A DNA stretch of 9,274 nucleotides, taken from the NCBI GenBank assembly GCA_014382645.1, contig JACNJI010000336.1, forward strand, positions 1 to 9,274, read 5' to 3'. The notes under the pieces are model-generated. The model saw only the letters and a program-made list of their open reading frames with translations. It did no database searches and was not told where the DNA came from. Numbering within the stretch: position 1 is the stretch's first letter; the number at the start of each line of letters is the position of its first letter. The DNA is from Verrucomicrobiota bacterium. Its GTDB lineage: Bacteria; Verrucomicrobiota; Verrucomicrobiia; Opitutales; Seribacteraceae. The position numbers and the translations under genes were made by a program. Positions 5,433 through 9,274 of the stretch are shown one piece after another.

Positions 5433-6896
5433 TCAGTCCCCAATCTTTTCGAAGTCTTGGTTCGGGCGAAGACGGTGCTCATGCTCGACTTCCTCGATGA
5501 TTTGTTCTGCCTTGGGAAAGTCCATTGCCTCCATGACCATATTGGTTTGATAGGACCATGCTCCGAACATCATGACGACAGGGCTGGCAAGCCCGGTAGC
5601 CAAACTGCTCTTATGAGAATGGGCGGAGTTCGAAATGGTGAGGGTGCCGTCCTTGGTATTGGTAGTGACGCTCCCTTCGCCCCGAGAGTTCTTAGGGAGG
5701 AGGAGGTCAAGGCCGCTGGTAGCCGCGAAACGATCGTCCTTATTGTGATCTCCATCCTTTTCCGCTATCCCCTTTACGAATACCTTCCGCAGGCTCGAGA
5801 AGAAGACTGGGGATGCATAGGAAAGGGCCGTGCCTTCCATGGGCAACCCCTTCATCGTCTTTTGGAATGCAGGGTCTTGTCCGAGCCCGGGCTTGGGAGC
5901 GAAGAGCTTGTCGGCGAATTCCTTGCCCGAAGCAAGCACGAGCTTTCCGCTCGGAAGATGATGGGCAAGCAAGGCGGCCTCCAAACCGAGCTCACTGATT
6001 TCCTTCTTTTCTCTTTCGGAAGCAGCGGAGGCGGAAATTAAATCCAACTGCATGCCGACCCAATTTGCGTTGCGCAAAATCTTAAAGGGCGGTTTGCGTT
6101 TTCCACCTTGAGCCAACATGGGTTCGAGAACTTTGGTCAACTCGTCGGCAATCCATCCCAACCCATCGATCAGGACCGCGCCTTTCAACTGGGGTATTTT
6201 CAATTCCTTGGGGGCATCGGGCAACTGCATCATCTTGGTCGGATCGGCGTCAATGATGACGGTGAGCTTGGTGTCCAAGTCGGCCATGACTTTTTCCATG
6301 GTGAAGGTGATGGGCGGTGGCATGGGTTGCTTGAGCGCCATCCGGACCATGGCCTTGCCCTGTTCTCCCATCGCCAAGCCCGCTGCTTTCAATACCGATT
6401 CGTACAGAGTCTTCAAGTTGAGGTCCTGCTCGATCACGAGATCGGAACCGGCGGGGGCCAATGCGACGACTTCGAACGGTTTCGATTCCCCACCCATCAA
6501 GCGTAGAAGTCCTCTGCGACCTTTGGGTGTATGAACGTAGGTCTTGTTACGAAACCCGTCGGCAGTTGCAACGGAACTAAAGCCTAGTGCCGAAATGGCG
6601 TCCAGTCCCGTGATCTTAAGCAAGGCGGGAACGTTTACAGGGGGGACGTCAGGCTGGACCTTTCTCATTTCATCCAGAAACGAATTGGCGTATTTACCGA
6701 TGGCGGTCAGGTCGCCGTCCACGCTAAGATACCCGAAGACGACGCCACCCAAGTCGACTTGCCCTGTAACGGAAGCGAAGCGAGCCGCTTCCTCCGCGGG
6801 ATCGGACGGGGCTTGGTCGGGAAGAGCGGGAGCTGCTCCGATCGTTCCGGACAGGGGCAAGATAACAGCTAAGAGTAATAAGGTGATTTTCATCAT
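5433..6896 (-). CDS. Secreted protein of unknown function, paralogue 2 of tandem pair
   Basis: A 487-aa protein begins with tandem ATGs (6896, 6893) and a clear signal peptide (KITLLLLAVILPLSG, then GAAPA). An in-frame TTG at 6929 is a less likely start. The mature protein starts LPDQAPSDPAEEAARF and shares long runs with the neighbouring 497-aa protein: GYLSVDGDLTAIG, GLDAISALGFSS, GRRGLLRLMGG, the linked LPSGKLVLASGKEFA, TMKGLPMEGTA, YASPVFFSSLR and the C-terminal GEGSVTTNTKDGTLTISNSA. After SHK a hydrophobic stretch of about 15-18 residues follows, then a tail with EVEHEHR. I recognise no enzyme motif. In size and texture it resembles large periplasmic proteins of unknown function in PVC bacteria (DUF3352-like in style), but I cannot confirm a family. 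No ribosome binding site is visible. It follows the paralogue by 43 bp and precedes the esterase by 63 bp. Confidence 0.85.
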   Translation of the reverse strand: MMKITLLLLAVILPLSGTIGAAPALPDQAPSDPAEEAARFASVTGQVDLGGVVFGYLSVDGDLTAIGKYANSFLDEMRKVQPDVPPVNVPALLKITGLDAISALGFSSVATADGFRNKTYVHTPKGRRGLLRLMGGESKPFEVVALAPAGSDLVIEQDLNLKTLYESVLKAAGLAMGEQGKAMVRMALKQPMPPPITFTMEKVMADLDTKLTVIIDADPTKMMQLPDAPKELKIPQLKGAVLIDGLGWIADELTKVLEPMLAQGGKRKPPFKILRNANWVGMQLDLISASAASEREKKEISELGLEAALLAHHLPSGKLVLASGKEFADKLFAPKPGLGQDPAFQKTMKGLPMEGTALSYASPVFFSSLRKVFVKGIAEKDGDHNKDDRFAATSGLDLLLPKNSRGEGSVTTNTKDGTLTISNSAHSHKSSLATGLASPVVMMFGAWSYQTNMVMEAMDFPKAEQIIEEVEHEHRLRPNQDFEKIGD

Positions 6897-6939
6897 CGTG
6901 CTTAATATTTTAGTGGTTGATTTCAGCAATGATTCGGTC

Positions 6940-8433
6940 TCAATCTCCGCGCTGAGGGATAGGTTGCTTCAAACCTGGTCTAGCGTCATTTTCGAGCTCC
7001 AGAAGTTGTTCGTGAATATGCCCCTCGTGATCATGAACTGCCTCCATCTCATTCACCATATCCATCGCCTGGACAACTGGCATGGTGGTGGCAATTCCCA
7101 TAAGCAATGGACCGGCGAGACTTGATACGATGTTGGCCTTGTGAGAGTGAGCGGAATTGGAAACGGTGAGTATCCCGTCCTTGGAATTAGTGGTCACGCT
7201 CCCCTCCCCTCGTACGTTTTTGGGGAGAAACAACTTAAGGAAGGTATTGAGGATAAGACCTTCGGCTCCGCCTAGATCTTCGACGTCCATCGCCGATTCC
7301 AAAATCTCTCGAAGGGCGGAGAAGAGAGCGGGTGATGCGTAAGTTATGGCAGTTCCTTTCATTGGAAGACCCACCATGGTTTTCCGAAAGTCCGGATCGT
7401 CCTCCAAGTTGGGTTTCGGTATAAAGAGGTTTTCCGCGAACTCCAATCCGGATGCCAAGACTAGCTTGCCGCTCGGAAGGTGATGAACCAAAACCGGGTT
7501 CGTACTTCCGAAAAGTTCCAAGATTTCGGCATCCATTACGGAGTATTGCTCGGGTTCGATCGAGAGCTGCACACCCACCCAATTAGGGTTTCGTACGATC
7601 TTGGCGGGAGGACCCTGCGTGGGGTGGGCTAGCATAGGTTCAATAATTTTTGCCAGTTCGTCCGCCACCCATCCCAGTTCGTCGATCAGTACGGCAGCCC
7701 GCATGAGGGGGGATTGCAATCCCTCGGCATCGGGATGAGTCAAACTGATTTTCTTATCGAGATCGGCGTCTATGATTACTGAGATCTGAGTATCCAAGTC
7801 AGACAACACTTTCTTCATGGTGAAGGGAATGGGAGGAGGAAGCGGTTGATTGACTGCTCCATCCATCATTGCCTTGAAAAGGGCTCCCTGCTCTCCCATG
7901 CCTGCAACAAGGGCTTCCTGAATCGATTCGTAAACCACCTTGAGATTCAAGTCCTGCTCGAAAACGAAATCCGAGCCTGCCGGAGCTAATTTGACGACGT
8001 CGAAAGGTTTCGACTTCCCTCCCAACATGCGAAGAAGCCCTCTGCGACCTTCGGGCGTATACAGATAGCTCTTGTTGCGAAACCCACCCTCGACGCTCTT
8101 GGAGCTAAAGCCAACGGCGGAAATGGCGTCCAAGCCGGAAACTTTTAATATGGCGGGAACGTCGACTTGAGGAACGTCGCTCGCAAGCGGTCGCATTCCA
8201 TCCATGAAGGACTTGACGTAGGCGCCGATGGCCGAGAGATCGCCGTCTACGCTGACGTAACCGTACAGAACGCCTCCGGAATCCAACTGTTTGGCAACGG
8301 TTTCAAAGCGGGCGGCATCGGCGACGGGATCCGGCGGGGCTTGATTGGGAAGAGTTACGCCGACGCTGGGCATCATGAAAAACGCGGGCCCAAGCAGAAG
8401 CGGCAGAAGAGTGGAAAGTAGGGAAAAGGACAT
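6940..8433 (-). CDS. Secreted protein of unknown function, paralogue 1 of tandem pair
   Basis: The 497-aa product starts at ATG 8433 with a signal peptide (SLLSTLLPLLLGPAFFMM, cleavage near residue 25). It matches the following gene's product over its whole length, including LPNQAPPDPVADAARFE, YGYVSVDGDLSAIG, GFSSKSVEGGFRNKSY, LPSGKLVLASGLEFA and LPKNVRGEGSVTTNSKDG. A hydrophobic stretch after AHSHK may be a C-terminal membrane segment. The last 45 residues carry the His/acid-rich sequence AVHDHEGHIHE, which could bind a metal ion. The paralogue has a shorter His-rich version. It is the first gene of the probable operon: the 286-bp gap before it is the only large one between 2011 and 8433, and it holds phased TTGATCG repeats. 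No Shine-Dalgarno sequence precedes the ATG. I do not recognise the family and cannot suggest a reaction. Confidence 0.85.
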   Translation of the reverse strand: MSFSLLSTLLPLLLGPAFFMMPSVGVTLPNQAPPDPVADAARFETVAKQLDSGGVLYGYVSVDGDLSAIGAYVKSFMDGMRPLASDVPQVDVPAILKVSGLDAISAVGFSSKSVEGGFRNKSYLYTPEGRRGLLRMLGGKSKPFDVVKLAPAGSDFVFEQDLNLKVVYESIQEALVAGMGEQGALFKAMMDGAVNQPLPPPIPFTMKKVLSDLDTQISVIIDADLDKKISLTHPDAEGLQSPLMRAAVLIDELGWVADELAKIIEPMLAHPTQGPPAKIVRNPNWVGVQLSIEPEQYSVMDAEILELFGSTNPVLVHHLPSGKLVLASGLEFAENLFIPKPNLEDDPDFRKTMVGLPMKGTAITYASPALFSALREILESAMDVEDLGGAEGLILNTFLKLFLPKNVRGEGSVTTNSKDGILTVSNSAHSHKANIVSSLAGPLLMGIATTMPVVQAMDMVNEMEAVHDHEGHIHEQLLELENDARPGLKQPIPQRGD

Positions 8434-8486
8434 AACTATTTTAGTTGGGGTTGCGGATGATTACTATGTAGGAATGAAATCAAGCA

Positions 8487-8523
8487 GTGATTGAACTTGA
8501 TCGCTCTTGATCGTTTTTGATCG
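8487..8523. repeat. Phased TTGATCG repeats, 10-bp period
   Basis: TTGATCG occurs at 8497-8503, 8507-8513 and 8517-8523, each copy exactly 10 bp after the last. A degenerate copy (GTGATTG, five of seven) stands one period earlier at 8487-8493. The last two units share the full decamer TTGATCGTTT. The array lies 54-90 bp upstream of the first operon gene's ATG. Sites spaced at one helical turn put proteins on the same DNA face, so a regulator-binding array is plausible. A small slippage-type tandem repeat is the alternative. Confidence 0.7.
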
Positions 8524-8565
8524 TTTCCGGAAATGAGGTCAAATACTATAGTTAGTTGTTTATGA

Positions 8566-8577
8566 TATAAATTTATA
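8566..8577. repeat. 12-bp perfect palindrome TATAAATTTATA
   Basis: This fully self-complementary 12-mer lies 43 bp from the phased repeats, in the same upstream region. It could be a regulator site or promoter element, but AT-rich palindromes of this size also arise by chance. Confidence 0.5.
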
Positions 8578-8719
8578 GGAACTACCCACCTACTCCACAT
8601 TAAACTAACACCTATTTGCGTAAATTTACCTCTTTTTTCCGACACATAGATGGAATTGTAAATTAATCGCTGAAACGACGGCCGGTTTCCGAAACACTAT
8701 AACGGAAGGGTAAAAAAAC

Positions 8720-9193
8720 TTATTTTGTATCCGTTGCCTTCTTGAGAATCTTGATCCCGTTGGGCATGAACGGATGGTAGATCTTAGTTTTCTTGTCGTG
8801 GAGCAGGTATGTCTTCACGAGGTCACCCTTATTTGGAACAGGTTGATGCCCCTGAGGCCCCGGCAACGGAGGAAACCGAGTAGATGGCTGCCATGCCTCT
8901 AAAGACAATTCATCGCCTTCCTTGACGTCCTTGCCTTTTTCCACGGCGATGACTTCCACGGTAATCTTGAAGATTCGGTCGCGGGCGATGAGGAAATCGC
9001 TCCTGCTCGATGGATGGATTGACTTTTGAGTTTTGGAGCTCAGGGCGACGACTTTGCCCCGAACGACGTGCGTCGCCTCCTCCATCATGCTTTCTTTCGA
9101 GTGGGGAGCAACGGCCGCTGATACATCGAAGGCAGTCAACGCAACAAGCCCTAAAAAGAAGACTGGAAAATTATATCTAATCGAAAATATCAT
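8720..9193 (-). CDS. Secreted protein of unknown function (157 aa)
   Basis: The product starts at ATG 9193 with a signal peptide (FFLGLVALTAFDVSAA, cleavage near residue 27). The mature part opens SKESMMEEATHVVRGKVVAL and then alternates predicted beta strands (about 42-50, 75-86, 96-101, 123-130). The pattern 'THVVRGKV ... VEVIAVEKGKDVKEGDELSL' suggests a small beta-barrel, possibly OB-fold-like. A conserved-looking loop PGPQGHQPVPNKGD (about 111-124) follows, and the chain ends with HPFMPNGIKIL. I associate this layout with small secreted proteins of Planctomycetes and Verrucomicrobia whose function is unknown. No ribosome binding site is visible; the 12 bases before the ATG are pyrimidine-rich. 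It lies 26 bp after the end of the preceding gene and is followed by a 286-bp gap, so it probably belongs to an upstream transcription unit. Confidence 0.8.
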   Translation of the reverse strand: MIFSIRYNFPVFFLGLVALTAFDVSAAVAPHSKESMMEEATHVVRGKVVALSSKTQKSIHPSSRSDFLIARDRIFKITVEVIAVEKGKDVKEGDELSLEAWQPSTRFPPLPGPQGHQPVPNKGDLVKTYLLHDKKTKIYHPFMPNGIKILKKATDTK

Positions 9194-9219
9194 GTTGTTG
9201 AGGAAGAGGGTTAATTGTC

Positions 9220-9274
9220 TTAAGGAATAGCCTGGAACATTTGCTTGATGTTCAGTTTGCCGCCAACGAACTCA
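9220..9274 (-). CDS. C-terminal end of an upstream gene (partial)
   Basis: The minus strand is open from the window edge to a TAA at 9222-9220 and reads EFVGGKLNIKQMFQAIP. It ends 26 bp before the start of the 157-aa protein gene, on the same strand, as expected for a preceding operon gene. Eighteen codons are too few to identify it, and an open stretch this short could occur by chance; position is the main support. Confidence 0.45.
   Translation of the reverse strand, partial: EFVGGKLNIKQMFQAIP

Larger units (their letters stand above)
8434..8719. promoter_or_regulatory. Operon upstream region
   Basis: This 286-bp AT-rich gap is the only long one upstream of the operon genes, so it most likely holds the operon promoter. 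I cannot choose a promoter: TTGACC (minus strand, about 8541-8536) and TATAGT (about 8551-8546) are present but are not correctly spaced. It also holds the 10-bp-period repeats at 8487-8523, a palindrome at 8566-8577, a second palindrome GTAAATTTAC at 8621-8630, and a T7 run (minus strand) directly after the stop of the upstream gene. No hairpin precedes that T-run, so I do not call a terminator. A minus-strand open frame (8436-8645) has no protein-like features. Confidence 0.5.

Noticed and set aside
6897..6929. TTG start extending the 487-aa protein by 11 residues
   Set aside because: A rare start codon without a ribosome binding site; the ATG pair at 6896/6893 gives a compact, normal signal peptide.
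8487..8523. CRISPR-like array
   Set aside because: The units are 7-10 bp with no real spacers and no cas genes nearby, so it is a simple phased repeat.
8436..8645. Minus-strand open frame of 69 codons upstream of the operon
   Set aside because: It lies in an AT-rich regulatory gap containing repeats and palindromes, and its sequence shows no signal, domain or ribosome binding site.

Overview
The window looks like chromosome from a member of the Planctomycetes-Verrucomicrobia-Chlamydiae group, most likely a verrucomicrobial or related marine/environmental bacterium. The grounds are indirect: two secreted SGNH esterases of the sialate O-acetylesterase (DUF303/SASA) type, a small secreted CxxC protein and a 157-residue secreted protein of kinds I associate with that group, and few clear Shine-Dalgarno sites. 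No rRNA or phylogenetic marker is present, so this is inference. Every gene I can support lies on the minus strand.

Layout, read left to right. Positions 1-117 hold the start of a TPR-like protein that runs off the window. Positions 118-464 are non-coding and carry a 26-bp inverted repeat and an 11-bp tandem repeat. A tRNA-Phe (anticodon GAA, CCA encoded) lies at 465-540, with a good sigma70-type promoter at 561-589. A strong hairpin terminator at 870-899 closes a small secreted CxxC protein gene that has lost its start codon. The cause is a complete 720-bp IS1595-family (IS1016 group) insertion sequence at 1291-2010. It has perfect 18-bp terminal inverted repeats and an apparently intact DDE transposase. 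Its other end cuts a different gene, a small membrane protein, and the two flanks do not share the 8-bp target duplication this family makes. That points to a deletion or recombination at the IS rather than a simple insertion.

Positions 2011-8433 form one probable operon transcribed right to left, with gaps of only 5-63 bp. Its genes are two tandem paralogous secreted proteins of unknown function (about 497 and 487 aa), an SGNH esterase (345 aa), an unrecognised exported protein or lipoprotein (226 aa), a second SGNH esterase carrying an inserted PA14-like domain (464 aa), and the truncated membrane protein. Nearly every product carries an export signal, so the unit probably works in the periplasm or at the cell surface. 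Deacetylation of a polysaccharide is the most concrete activity that can be inferred. The 286-bp region upstream of the operon (8434-8719) carries a 10-bp-period repeat of TTGATCG that may be a regulatory site.

Upstream of that are a 157-aa secreted protein (8720-9193) and the last codons of another gene (9220-9274). The most noteworthy points are the duplicated, uncharacterised secreted operon with its phased upstream repeat, and the IS that joins two broken genes.
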